Source: CAVQRB01 sp963715055
Lineage (GTDB): Bacteria; Pseudomonadota; Alphaproteobacteria; Rhodobacterales; Rhodobacteraceae
Direction: 5' to 3'
DNA: 64,000 bases
Assembly: GCA_963715055.1 (NCBI GenBank)
Contig: CAVQRB010000007.1
Span: 1 to 64,000, forward strand
The notes below the pieces were generated by a model. It ran no database searches and was not told where the DNA came from. It saw only the letters and a list, made by a program, of their open reading frames with translations. The translations under genes and the position numbers were made by a program. The number at the start of each line of letters is the position of its first letter. Position 1 is the stretch's first letter. Below are positions 8,532 through 16,646 of the stretch, piece after piece.

Positions 8532-9287
8532 ATGACATACTGCGTGGGCCTTCGGCTGAACCGGGGATTGGTCATGATGTCCGATACACGGACGAATGCC
8601 GGTTTCGACAACTTCGCGAAAACGCGCAAGATGTTCACCTGGAATACGCCGGGCGAACGGCTGATCACGATCATGACCGCCGGCAACCTTGCCACGACGC
8701 AGGCGCTGGTCAGCCTCATCGACGAAAGGGTCAAGGCCGTCGGTGATCGTGATCCCTCGATTCTCAAGGCGCCATCGATGTTCCAGGTGGCCCGCATGAT
8801 CGGCTCCACATTGAAGGAAGTCATTGCTGACAGCTCCGCCTATGGGCAACGCAGCGACATGGCGTTTCAGGCGACGATCATCCTCAGTGGCCAGATCAAG
8901 GGTACCGCGCCGACGATGTTCCTGATCTACCCGGAGGGCAATTTCATCGAGGTTTCCTCCGAGACGCCGTTCTTCCAGATCGGGGAAACGAAATATGGCC
9001 GTCCGATCCTGGTGCGCGCCTATGACGAGGACATGAGTTTCGCCGATGCGGTCAAGCTCCTGCTCGTCTCCTTCGATTCCACCGTGCGCTCGAACCTGTC
9101 GGTCGGCCCGCCCTTCGATCTTCTGGTCTATGAGAACGACACGTTCAAACCGCTGGTCGATCGCCGGATCGAACAGGAAGATGCGGTCTATCAGAGCATC
9201 TCGAACGGCTGGGGCGATGCCCTCAAGGCCGCTTTCGAGCGTTTGCCGAGCTTCGACCTGACCCAACCGGGTGACAGGTCCTCCTGA
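8532..9287 (+). CDS. Anbu proteasome-type protease
   Basis: 251 residues of the Ntn-hydrolase fold. Anbu is an ancestral proteasome-beta-like protein related to HslV; purified homologues form open ring assemblies. The sequence starts MTYCVGLRLNRGLVMMSDTR, so removal of Met exposes Thr2 as nucleophile without a propeptide. The SDTRTNAG block and the ITIMTAGNLATTQALVSL block match the family. An AGGA ribosome site lies 8 bp before ATG 8532. It follows the transglutaminase gene by 43 bp in the same orientation. No ATPase partner is encoded nearby, so how substrates reach it is unknown. Confidence 0.93.
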   Translation: MTYCVGLRLNRGLVMMSDTRTNAGFDNFAKTRKMFTWNTPGERLITIMTAGNLATTQALVSLIDERVKAVGDRDPSILKAPSMFQVARMIGSTLKEVIADSSAYGQRSDMAFQATIILSGQIKGTAPTMFLIYPEGNFIEVSSETPFFQIGETKYGRPILVRAYDEDMSFADAVKLLLVSFDSTVRSNLSVGPPFDLLVYENDTFKPLVDRRIEQEDAVYQSISNGWGDALKAAFERLPSFDLTQPGDRSS

Positions 9288-9294
9288 GCCGCGC

Positions 9295-9495
9295 CTAGTG
9301 CAGGCCGCCGGAGGTATCCGGCTTGCGCTCCGCGTCTTCCAGCGCGCGTTCGATGTCGTCAGGGTCAACAGGCTCGCTCGACGGCACCGCATAGTTGCCG
9401 TTGAACCAGCGCGCGAGGTCCACATCCGCGCAGCGCTTGGAGCAGAACGGGCGCATTTCGGCGGCTGTGGGTTTGCTGCAGATCGGGCATTTCAT
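9295..9495 (-). CDS. yacG: DNA gyrase inhibitor YacG
   Basis: 66 residues. The zinc site is CPICSKPTAAEMRPFCSKRC (Cys-x2-Cys, then Cys-x3-Cys) and is followed by DLARWFNGNYAVP, as in YacG, which binds GyrB and blocks DNA binding by gyrase in E. coli. It overlaps the upstream RNase gene by 4 bp (ATGA), so it is translationally coupled as the last gene of a maf-RNase-yacG unit. Convergent with the Anbu gene. Confidence 0.93.
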   Translation of the reverse strand: MKCPICSKPTAAEMRPFCSKRCADVDLARWFNGNYAVPSSEPVDPDDIERALEDAERKPDTSGGLH

Positions 9496-10514
9496 CGCAT
9501 GACCTCACTCAGGGGAATACGGGCGCGCTTGCGTTGCAGCTCATAGTGCCCAAGGGGTGTCCAGCCGACAAGGGCGGTTTCCGTATCGTCGCTGCGGAAG
9601 GCTTGCCGCAAGGCGGTCTCGAAGGCGCGCCGGTCCTTTTTCGGCATCGGTGCTACATCGAGCACGATCTGCCCGCCAAGACCACGCACCCGCAAGGCAC
9701 GCGGCAAAGCTCGTGCGCAGGCGAGATTGGCTTTGAGACCCGCGGCAAGCGAGGTGTCGGCACCGGTGTTCACGTCCACCGCCACGAGAGCCCGCGTGGG
9801 CTCGATGTAGATCATCGCACCCCCCTCGACCGGCAAGGCGGACCCGGAGGCCACGTCCAGCGCATCGAGCACCCCGTGAAGTGCGAAGCCGCCCGGCTTG
9901 GTCACGACCTCCGCCGGCGCGGTCCAGTCGCGCCAGGCCAGCACATGTGGCCCGTCGCCTTCGGCAAGCACCGCCATCTCGCGCCCGGTGTCACCCGCAA
10001 TTTCCGCCGCCAGGGCCACCATGTTCGCGATATCCTCGGCGATCTCTTCGGCGTCGGCATTGGCGCAGGATGACCGCAGGATCAGACCGACCTCCGCCCC
10101 CTCCAATGCGTCATGGGCAATCTCCAGCAACCGGTCGCGCTCTTGTTCGTCCTTGATCGACCGGCTTATGTTGAGACCCGGCGCATCGGGCGTGACAATC
10201 GCATATCGGCTCTTGAAGAGCAGCTTTTGCGTCACCGGCAAGGCCTTGCCCGGCTCGGCATAGCCCGACACCTGAACGATGATCGACTGGCCCGGCGCCA
10301 GACCCTTGATCTGGCGCAGGAAGGCAGGGCCGCCCGGGGTTTTCAGGAACATGCCCCCCTGCCCTTTCACCGGACGGTCGGCGATGGCGCGGTAGACGGT
10401 GCCGGGCCGCGGCCCATCCGCATCGATCAAAAAGTCATCAAGCTGTCCGTCCACAAGGAGTGCTGCCGCTTCGCGGTCCCCCAAGTGATCGAGCACGATC
10501 CTTCGGCCTTTCAT
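9492..10514 (-). CDS. Ribonuclease E/G family protein (short form)
   Basis: 340 residues, corresponding to the catalytic part of RNase E/G. An N-terminal S1-like segment (GTVYRAIADRPVKGQGGMFLK) precedes the DNase I-like domain, whose metal site lies in YIEPTRALVAVDVNTGADTS (two Asp). The C-terminal domain lacks the long disordered scaffold of RNase E and the CPxCxG zinc link is not seen, as in the minimal alphaproteobacterial forms. It probably processes rRNA or mRNA 5' ends. The start ATG 10514 is taken from the ATGA overlap with maf; the frame extends further upstream inside maf. Confidence 0.85.
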   Translation of the reverse strand: MKGRRIVLDHLGDREAAALLVDGQLDDFLIDADGPRPGTVYRAIADRPVKGQGGMFLKTPGGPAFLRQIKGLAPGQSIIVQVSGYAEPGKALPVTQKLLFKSRYAIVTPDAPGLNISRSIKDEQERDRLLEIAHDALEGAEVGLILRSSCANADAEEIAEDIANMVALAAEIAGDTGREMAVLAEGDGPHVLAWRDWTAPAEVVTKPGGFALHGVLDALDVASGSALPVEGGAMIYIEPTRALVAVDVNTGADTSLAAGLKANLACARALPRALRVRGLGGQIVLDVAPMPKKDRRAFETALRQAFRSDDTETALVGWTPLGHYELQRKRARIPLSEVMR

Positions 10515-11086
10515 GGCGTCTCTCCCGGCATCGGATGGCCTGCGGCACGCAACAGATTGGCCGTTTCGGCCAGCGGCAGACCGACGATGGCGCTGAAGGA
10601 GCCGCTGATCCATGGGATGAGGGCAGCTGCCGGCCCCTGGATTCCGTAGCCACCGGCCTTGCCGCGCCAGTCACCCGACGCGATGTAGGCCTTGATCTCA
10701 TTGTCCGACAACACCTTCATCCGGACTGCACTCATCACGTCCCGCTCCCAGAGGCGCGCGCCCTTTCGCACCGCGATAGCTGTGATCACGCGATGACGAC
10801 GACCCGACAGGGCCCGCAGGAACCCTTCGGCCTCGGTCGCGTCGTCGGGTTTGCCGAGGATTCGCCGCCCCAGCGCCACGGTCGTATCGGCACAGAGCAC
10901 GATATCGGTATCGGTCGCCGCGAGGGCATCCACCTTGCTGCGCACGATCCGCTTGCAATAGTCGCGCGGCAGTTCGCGCGCGCGCGGCGTCTCGTCGATG
11001 TCGGGCGCACGGATTTCGTCCGGCACAACGCCGATCTGCGCCAGCAACTCCTTGCGGCGCGGCGAACCGGACCCCAGAATAAACAA
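10511..11086 (-). CDS. Maf-family nucleoside triphosphate pyrophosphatase
   Basis: 191 residues. Maf proteins hydrolyse non-canonical or methylated dTTP/UTP/CTP to monophosphates. The hallmarks are GSGSPRRKELL at the N-terminus, DETPR, the catalytic Asp in LCADTTVALG, and SGRRHRVITAIAV. Four bases precede it after the IF-1 stop on the same strand, and its own stop overlaps the RNase start. The operon infA-maf-RNase-yacG is common in Rhodobacteraceae. Confidence 0.93.
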   Translation of the reverse strand: MFILGSGSPRRKELLAQIGVVPDEIRAPDIDETPRARELPRDYCKRIVRSKVDALAATDTDIVLCADTTVALGRRILGKPDDATEAEGFLRALSGRRHRVITAIAVRKGARLWERDVMSAVRMKVLSDNEIKAYIASGDWRGKAGGYGIQGPAAALIPWISGSFSAIVGLPLAETANLLRAAGHPMPGETP

Positions 11087-11090
11087 GGGC

Positions 11091-11309
11091 TTATTTGAAG
11101 CGGTAGTTGATCCGACCCTTGGTCAGATCGTAGGGGGTCATCTCGACCTGCACCTTGTCGCCAGCCAGAACACGGATGCGGTTCTTGCGCATCTTGCCTG
11201 CCGTATGCGCGATGATCTCATGGCCGTTTTCAAGCTCGACCCGAAATGTCGCGTTGGGCAGGAGTTCCTTCACGACACCAGGAAATTCGAGCGTATCTTC
11301 CTTGGCCAT
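11091..11309 (-). CDS. infA: Translation initiation factor IF-1
   Basis: 72 residues, full length, a single S1/OB fold (MAKEDTLEFPGVVKELLPNA, then NGHEIIAHTAGKMRKNRIRVL). It binds the 30S A site during initiation. A strong AAGGAG site lies 7 bp before the ATG. First gene of the infA-maf-RNase-yacG string; its promoter should lie in the 79-bp gap toward the nitrilase gene. Confidence 0.97.
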   Translation of the reverse strand: MAKEDTLEFPGVVKELLPNATFRVELENGHEIIAHTAGKMRKNRIRVLAGDKVQVEMTPYDLTKGRINYRFK

Positions 11310-11388
11310 GGTTTCTCCTTGATTGCCTGTCCACCCTTTTGTGAACGTCGCCTAAATGAGCGCTTTCCGCATTATTTTCAAGGGGGAT

Positions 11389-12264
11389 TCAACGCAATGG
11401 AAGAATAGGTGCCATGCCGTCACGTCCGGACTGTTCGACCCAGTGGCTGCGCCCCAGCACGACGCCGTCATCGCGGACGTGAGAAATCGCCTTCAGATCG
11501 ACCTCCGCATAGGTCCAGCCGGGCACATTCAACTGCCCAACCGCGATCACGCCATCGGAAGGAAACCCGGTGTCCGGCGGGCCGAAGACGCCCCCTGCCC
11601 CGGTGGAACTGCCCAAGAGATCGGACCATTCGGCCTTGCCGACCATGGAGGACATCACGCTTACGCATTGGTTTTCAAGCGCGCGTGCCATGGCACCGAT
11701 GCGCACCCGCCAATAACCCGCCAGCGCCTCGGTGCAGGACGGCACCAGCAGGATGTCGCATTCCGTGACGGCGCGCGCCAGAAGCGGGAACTCCGCGTCG
11801 TAGCAGATCAAGATGGCGAGCCGGCCGAGCGCCGTGTCGAAGATCTGCAAGGGTCCGCCGCCGATCACATCGCAATCCTCGCGTTCGAAACGGGTCATGA
11901 TCTGCTTGTCCTGCACGCCGATGCCGCCCCCCGGCGCGATCAGACGGGCCCGGTTGACCGGGCGCGTGGCGGTCGCGGCAGGTCCCGAGGCTGCGAGGAT
12001 ATGCACGCCGTATTCCGCTGCAAGCCTCTGGTGCAGCTTGTCCGCGTCGGCGAGCTTCTCGGAGACGGCAAAGAGCGACGCCTCGAGATCAGCGGTCACT
12101 TTCTCACCATCAAGGGTTGCAAGCTCCATCGCGGCATACTCGGGGAAAACCAGCAACTGCGCGCCCGCTCCAGCCGCTTCACCGACCCAGGCCGCGATCT
12201 TGTCTTCATATTCGGCCCAGGACCGCAGGACGTCGAGCGGATAGGCGGCGGTGGCGATCTTCAT
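11389..12264 (-). CDS. Carbon-nitrogen hydrolase (nitrilase superfamily)
   Basis: 291 residues. The catalytic triad of the superfamily is visible: Glu in VFPEYAAME, Lys in DKQIMTRFERE and Cys in LAILICYDAEFP, with a second Glu in the CTEALAGYWRVR block. Members hydrolyse amides or carbamoyl groups; the substrate cannot be told from sequence. The start has AAGGAGAATACC immediately before ATG. It diverges from a LysR regulator 163 bp away, the classical arrangement of a LysR protein and its target gene. Confidence 0.9.
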   Translation of the reverse strand: MKIATAAYPLDVLRSWAEYEDKIAAWVGEAAGAGAQLLVFPEYAAMELATLDGEKVTADLEASLFAVSEKLADADKLHQRLAAEYGVHILAASGPAATATRPVNRARLIAPGGGIGVQDKQIMTRFEREDCDVIGGGPLQIFDTALGRLAILICYDAEFPLLARAVTECDILLVPSCTEALAGYWRVRIGAMARALENQCVSVMSSMVGKAEWSDLLGSSTGAGGVFGPPDTGFPSDGVIAVGQLNVPGWTYAEVDLKAISHVRDDGVVLGRSHWVEQSGRDGMAPILPLR

Positions 12265-12427
12265 GGTATTCTCCTTGATTTGTCCTTCATGCTGATCAAT
12301 TCGACCGTCCGCCGCAAGGGGCGATCATCGCACGACAGCCCTGCGCCTTTCGGCGGCACAACGGGATTGGCCCCTTTATCTTTGTGCTTGCGCAGGGCAA
12401 AAATCCTGCAAACGGAAAGGTCCGGAC

Positions 12428-13393
12428 ATGGTCTTGAAAGGCATCACGCTGCGCGGCCTAGAGGTTTTCGAGGCACTTGCCCGGAGCGGTTCGGTTGCGC
12501 AGGCAGCGCAGATGACCGGGCTGAGCCAGCCGTCGGTCAGCCAGCAATTGCGCAATCTCGAAGCCGCCCTGAATGTCGAACTGGTGGATCATGGGCGTCG
12601 ACCGATGCAGCTGACACCGGCGGGAACGCTGTTTCTGGGGCGCGCCGAAAGCGCGCTGAAGCAACTCAGGCTTGCACAAAGCGAGTTGACGGTCATGAAC
12701 CTTGCGCATCTCGATGCGCTCGACATCGGGGTGATCGACGATTTCGACGACAACCTGACGCCCCGGCTCGCGACCCTTCTCAGCGACAGCCTGAGCGGTT
12801 GCGCGCTGCGGATGATCACTGCCTCGAGCTTCGATCTGTTGCACGCGGTGAAATCCGGAGAGCTTCATCTTGCCATTTCCGCCAGCACCCGGCAGCCGAT
12901 GGAGGGCATTGTGGAAATGCCTCTGGCGGAGGATCCCTTCATGATCGTGGCCCCCGCAGGCTACGACAACACGACGGGATTTCCCGAGACGGATCGATTG
13001 GCCTTCCTGCGCTACGACAAGGATCAATTGATCGCACAGCAGATAGAAGCGCATCTTTCGAAGCACGGTATTTCGATGCCGGACCGGTTCCAGATCGGCA
13101 GCCACCTTGCACTGATGGCGATGGTCGCGCGCGGCATCGGATGGGCGATAACCACGCCGCTCGGCTACATGCGCGCCCACAGGTTTCACGAACAACTGTC
13201 GGTGCATCCGCTTCCCATCCCGCCGTTTTCCCGGCGCATTTCGCTATTTGCCAGTGCCGAGTGGAACCATGAGGTGCCAAGCGACATAGCAGGCACCATG
13301 CGCCGTCTGATCCAGACCCACATGATCGCCCCTGCCCTCTCAAACCATCCTTTCTTGACCGGGCAACTGACAATCCACGAAACGCCCGATTGA
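12428..13393 (+). CDS. LysR-family transcriptional regulator
   Basis: 321 residues. The winged helix-turn-helix is at residues about 7-65 (GLEVFEALARSGSVAQAAQMTGLSQ). It is followed by a linker helix and a periplasmic-binding-like effector domain. The regulator probably controls the divergent nitrilase-family gene through the 163-bp intergenic region (inference from layout). Ribosome site GGAAAGG lies about 8 bp before ATG. The effector is unknown. Confidence 0.92.
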   Translation: MVLKGITLRGLEVFEALARSGSVAQAAQMTGLSQPSVSQQLRNLEAALNVELVDHGRRPMQLTPAGTLFLGRAESALKQLRLAQSELTVMNLAHLDALDIGVIDDFDDNLTPRLATLLSDSLSGCALRMITASSFDLLHAVKSGELHLAISASTRQPMEGIVEMPLAEDPFMIVAPAGYDNTTGFPETDRLAFLRYDKDQLIAQQIEAHLSKHGISMPDRFQIGSHLALMAMVARGIGWAITTPLGYMRAHRFHEQLSVHPLPIPPFSRRISLFASAEWNHEVPSDIAGTMRRLIQTHMIAPALSNHPFLTGQLTIHETPD

Positions 13394-13430
13394 TCCATCC
13401 GGATCCGAGCGGAACAAAGGGACCAACCGC

Positions 13431-14123
13431 ATGAAGAAAATCGTCATTCTCACCGGCGCAGGGATTTCCGCCGAAAGCGGGCTCGGCACCTTCCGCGATG
13501 AAGGCGGGCTTTGGGCGCAGCACCGGGTCGAGGATGTGGCGACACCGGAGGGGTTTCAGCGAAATCCGGAACTGGTGATGGACTTCTACAATACCCGCCG
13601 CGCGCAATCCGCCACCGCTCTGCCCAACGCGGGGCACAAGGCCCTTGCCAGGCTGGAGGCGGACTTCGCGGGCGAGGTGGTGCTGATCACGCAGAATGTC
13701 GATGACCTGCACGAAAAGGCCGGCATGAAGCGGGTCATGCACATGCATGGCGCCCTGAGTGGCGCGCTTTGCGCTGCCTGTGAGCATCGCTGGCCCGCGC
13801 CCATGATCATGGCGCCGGGTGACGCTTGCCCCGCCTGCAAGGCACCGGCCGCGCGGCCCGACATCGTCTGGTTCGGGGAGATGCCCTACGACATGGACAT
13901 CATCTATGACCATCTGGCCGACGCCGACCTCTTCGCCAGCGTCGGCACGTCAGGCAACGTCTATCCCGCTGCAGGCTTCGTCTCCGAGGCACGCCGGAAC
14001 GGGGCGCGCACCGTCGAGTTCAACCTCGAAGCCTCGGCGGCCGGCGCTCTTTTCCAGGACCGGCGCCTCGGGCCCGCGTCGGAGACCCTGCCAGCCTGGG
14101 TCTCCGAGCTTCTCGGGGCCTGA
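13431..14123 (+). CDS. cobB: Sir2-family NAD-dependent protein deacylase
   Basis: 230 residues. Removes acyl groups from protein lysines with NAD. NAD site GAGISAESGLGTFRDEGGLW; TQNVDDLHEKAG; catalytic His in MHMHGAL; zinc-binding Cys pairs CAACEHRW and CPACKAP; SVGTSGNVYPAAGF. The Tyr-x2-Arg signature in MDFYNTRR is that of class III sirtuins (SIRT5/CobB type), so desuccinylase or related activity is plausible. Starts 37 bp after the LysR gene with AGGGAC before the ATG, so the two could be co-transcribed. Confidence 0.93.
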   Translation: MKKIVILTGAGISAESGLGTFRDEGGLWAQHRVEDVATPEGFQRNPELVMDFYNTRRAQSATALPNAGHKALARLEADFAGEVVLITQNVDDLHEKAGMKRVMHMHGALSGALCAACEHRWPAPMIMAPGDACPACKAPAARPDIVWFGEMPYDMDIIYDHLADADLFASVGTSGNVYPAAGFVSEARRNGARTVEFNLEASAAGALFQDRRLGPASETLPAWVSELLGA

Positions 14124-14141
14124 GCCGCCGAACCATCAGCC

Positions 14142-14633
14142 TCAGGGTTTGGTGGTCTTGTGTCCGTGGCCGTGGCCGCCGCCGTGGTCCGGTTTGCGCT
14201 CGTTATCCACGGGAATCGTCACGACCAGATCGCCCGATTTCTCGAAGGTAAGCGTGACCGTGACCTCGCCGCCCTGTTCAAGGCTTTCGGTCAACCCCAT
14301 GAACATGACGTGATCGCCACCACGTTCCATCAGATGGGTGGCACCTGCCGGGAGCGGGATCCCACCTTCGATTTCGACCATCTTCATCACGCCGCCCTGA
14401 TCGATGTGGGTGTGCAGTTCCACCCGTTTGGCGACTTCTGAGGAAGCGGCGACCAGTCGGTCATCGGTGGTCCCGGTGTTTCTGATCGTCATGAAGGCAG
14501 CGCCGGTCGGTGCATCGGGGCGCGAGGCCCGCGCGTAGGCATCCTCGATCAGGATGTCGGCGGCAAAAGATCCTGCCGGCAAGGCAAGCAGTGCGACGGT
14601 CAGAGCCGTGCGCGAAAGTTTTGTGAAAGACAT
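14142..14633 (-). CDS. Periplasmic copper chaperone PCu(A)C
   Basis: 163 residues. Signal peptide SRTALTVALLALPAGSFAAD, then the PCu(A)C domain with copper ligands in VELHTHIDQGGVMKM and HLMERGGDHVMFMGL. Homologues deliver Cu(I) to the CuA or CuB centre of cytochrome oxidases. The C-terminus is an extra His-rich tail (HGGGHGHGH), probably for metal capture. The start ATG 14633 is set by AGAAGGAAAAACC; the frame extends to 14654. Probably co-transcribed with the small gene 42 bp upstream. Confidence 0.92.
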   Translation of the reverse strand: MSFTKLSRTALTVALLALPAGSFAADILIEDAYARASRPDAPTGAAFMTIRNTGTTDDRLVAASSEVAKRVELHTHIDQGGVMKMVEIEGGIPLPAGATHLMERGGDHVMFMGLTESLEQGGEVTVTLTFEKSGDLVVTIPVDNERKPDHGGGHGHGHKTTKP

Positions 14634-14675
14634 GGTTTTTCCTTCTGTGTCCATCGTTTCTCGATATGAAAAATG

Positions 14676-15026
14676 TCAGGATACCGGAGGAGGGGCGCGC
14701 GGTTGATGCCATTGCGATCCGCCGGACGCCACCAAAGCGGGGGCGGCGCTGGCAAGTGTTTCAGATGAACCTTGTGCCCGAAGCGCTTGCGTCGCCTCAG
14801 GCAGCAAGGCCTGGAAATGATTCAACACGCAGTCCGGACACAGATGCGGCGCCCTTGTCGGCTGCCCCTCGGCATCGGTGTAGACCGTGACCGGCCCCTG
14901 ACCTGTACAGATCACCATCTGACCCGTGGCCGCTGCCGCACCGCGTGCCGCGGCCATGGTCTGCCCGGTTGCGGCCATGAGGCCACAGAGCACCCAGATC
15001 AGAAGAAAACGCGCACGATCAGTCAT
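14676..15026 (-). CDS. Small secreted protein with CxxC motif (DUF2946-like)
   Basis: 116 residues. A hydrophobic N-terminus (FLLIWVLCGLMAATGQTMAAA) acts as signal or anchor. A short mature part follows with MVICTGQGPVTVYTDAEG and the pair HLCPDCVLNHF. The pattern resembles DUF2946-type proteins found beside copper genes; the function is not known. ATG 15026 is preferred over an upstream ATG at 15068 because the signal peptide begins there. It leads into the PCu(A)C gene, which suggests a role in copper handling. Confidence 0.7.
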   Translation of the reverse strand: MTDRARFLLIWVLCGLMAATGQTMAAARGAAAATGQMVICTGQGPVTVYTDAEGQPTRAPHLCPDCVLNHFQALLPEATQALRAQGSSETLASAAPALVASGGSQWHQPRAPPPVS

Positions 15027-15072
15027 GTCGAAACTATTATCGCCTTGCGAGCAAACCCGCCACATCAAAACG

Positions 15073-15102
15073 AAAAAACCCTGTCCGTTGAACGGACAGG
15101 GT
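15073..15102 (-). terminator. Rho-independent terminator downstream of rpmB
   Basis: On the minus strand, arms ACCCTGTCCGTT and AACGGACAGGGT pair almost without loop and are followed by a T run (TTTTTT). It sits 24 bp past the rpmB stop and separates it from the copper gene pair. Confidence 0.85.
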
Positions 15103-15125
15103 CCAAATCTCTCGATCGACTTGGC

Positions 15126-15425
15126 TCAGCTGAGCGCGTCGGCCTGATCACCGGCCTTGGCGATGGCTTTCTTGACCTTCAGCGCATTGGCGGACAACTC
15201 GGTGTCCTTGGCCTTCGCAAGATACTGGTCCAAGCCGCCGCGATGGTCGACGGACCGCAGGGCCGCAGCGGAAATGCGAAACTTGAAGGCGCGTCCCAGC
15301 GCTTCGGACTGCAGCGACACGTCGTTCAGGTTCGGCAGGAACCGGCGGCGGGTCTTGTTATTGGCGTGGCTGACGTTGTTGCCAGTCATCGGGCCTTTTC
15401 CGGTCAATTCGCATACGCGCGACAT
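15126..15425 (-). CDS. rpmB: 50S ribosomal protein L28
   Basis: 99 residues, the alphaproteobacterial long form. Typical start MSRVCELTGKGPMTGNNVSHANNKTRR and LQSEALGRAFKFRISAAALRSVDHRGGLDQYL. A structural component of the 50S subunit. Preceded by AAAGGATAACCCC and followed by a strong terminator, so it is a single-gene unit. Confidence 0.97.
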   Translation of the reverse strand: MSRVCELTGKGPMTGNNVSHANNKTRRRFLPNLNDVSLQSEALGRAFKFRISAAALRSVDHRGGLDQYLAKAKDTELSANALKVKKAIAKAGDQADALS

Positions 15426-15561
15426 GGGGTTATCCTTTTTTCTGGGTCGCCCCGGCGGTCCGGTAACGACAAAAGGGGGCAGCCACAGGCCACGCCCCGG
15501 AATTTCGTGTGCTGGCTTTAGTGGGAATCGCGTCGAGCGTCAACCCGGCGCGTCAGCGATT

Positions 15562-16551
15562 TCACACGTCGTCCTGTGCCGTCTTGCCAAGCGTGTCGAG
15601 GAACTCCCGGGCCGCCAGGGCCGGGGCCTTCTGCCCGGCTGCGACCTGCCCGCCAAGGGCGTCCAGCAACTGCCGTGCCCGGGGCGTCTGCAACCGTGCC
15701 AGCAGGGCGGCGCGGATGTCCTCCTCGAACCAATAGCGTTGCTGCGCCGCTCGGGTTGCATCCCAGAAACCTTCCCTGCGCCGCCAGTCGACAAGCGTCG
15801 AGATGTCCCGCCAGGCGTCCTGCAAGCCTTGTTCGGCGAGGGCCGAGACCATCATGGCCTTGGGATAACCCGGCGGATCCTGCGCCCGTTTGCGCAAGAG
15901 TCTCAGCGCACCTGCGTAATCGGCGCAGGTGCGGGTCGCGGCCGGTTTCAGATCGCCATCCGCCTTGTTGATCAGGATGATGTCCGCAATCTCCATGATG
16001 CCGCGCTTGACCCCCTGCAACTCGTCCCCACCGCCGGGCGCGAGAAGAAGCAGGAAAACGTCCGCCATCTGCGCGACGACGGTTTCCGATTGCCCGACCC
16101 CCACGGTCTCGATCAGGATGATGTCGAAGCCCGCCGCCTCGCAGAGCGCCACCGCTTCGCGCGACCGGCGCGCCACGCCACCGAGATGGGTCTGGCTCGG
16201 CGATGGCCGGATGAAGGCCAGAGGATCGCGCGAGAGCCTGTCCATCCGCGTCTTGTCGCCCAGGATGGACCCGCCAGAGCGGCTGGAAGAAGGATCGACC
16301 GCCAGCACCGCGACCCGCAAGCCCTCCCCGGTCAGCATCATGCCGAAACTCTCGATGAAGGTCGATTTGCCCACGCCGGGCGTGCCCGACAACCCGATGC
16401 GCAGGCTCTGGCTGTCCTTGGGCAGCGCCTCCAGCAGGCGGAGCGCATCCTCGCGATGATCGGGGCGGGCACTTTCCACCAGCGTGATCGCCCGGGCCAG
16501 CGCCCGACGATCCCGTGCCACCACCATCTGTGCCAGTTCGGCGACCTGCAT
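15562..16551 (-). CDS. meaB: MeaB/ArgK-family G protein chaperone for a B12-dependent mutase
   Basis: 329 residues. P-loop G3E-type GTPase with Walker A GTPGVGKSTF, LAVDPSSSRSGGSILGDKTRM, IETVGVGQSE, and guanine specificity NKAD. Family members gate cobalamin loading and protect methylmalonyl-CoA mutase and relatives from inactivation. Here the likely clients are methylmalonyl-CoA mutase and the ethylmalonyl-CoA mutase encoded at 61.2 kb. ATG 16551 follows a purine-rich GATGAGGGTCAGG; the frame is open to 16932 but that part overlaps hrpB and has no family match. It diverges from hrpB. Confidence 0.92.
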   Translation of the reverse strand: MQVAELAQMVVARDRRALARAITLVESARPDHREDALRLLEALPKDSQSLRIGLSGTPGVGKSTFIESFGMMLTGEGLRVAVLAVDPSSSRSGGSILGDKTRMDRLSRDPLAFIRPSPSQTHLGGVARRSREAVALCEAAGFDIILIETVGVGQSETVVAQMADVFLLLLAPGGGDELQGVKRGIMEIADIILINKADGDLKPAATRTCADYAGALRLLRKRAQDPPGYPKAMMVSALAEQGLQDAWRDISTLVDWRRREGFWDATRAAQQRYWFEEDIRAALLARLQTPRARQLLDALGGQVAAGQKAPALAAREFLDTLGKTAQDDV

Positions 16552-16646
16552 GACCTGACCCTCATCCTTGCGGCTTCGGTTGTCCGGCAGTGATGCGCAA
16601 ATGTCCAGAGCTTGGCGCGGCGGCGCGACTTCGCTAAGCAGGCCGT

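Noticed and set aside
11356..13272. 638-codon plus frame
   Set aside because: It is the complement of the nitrilase gene and then a shadow of lysR; no family features.
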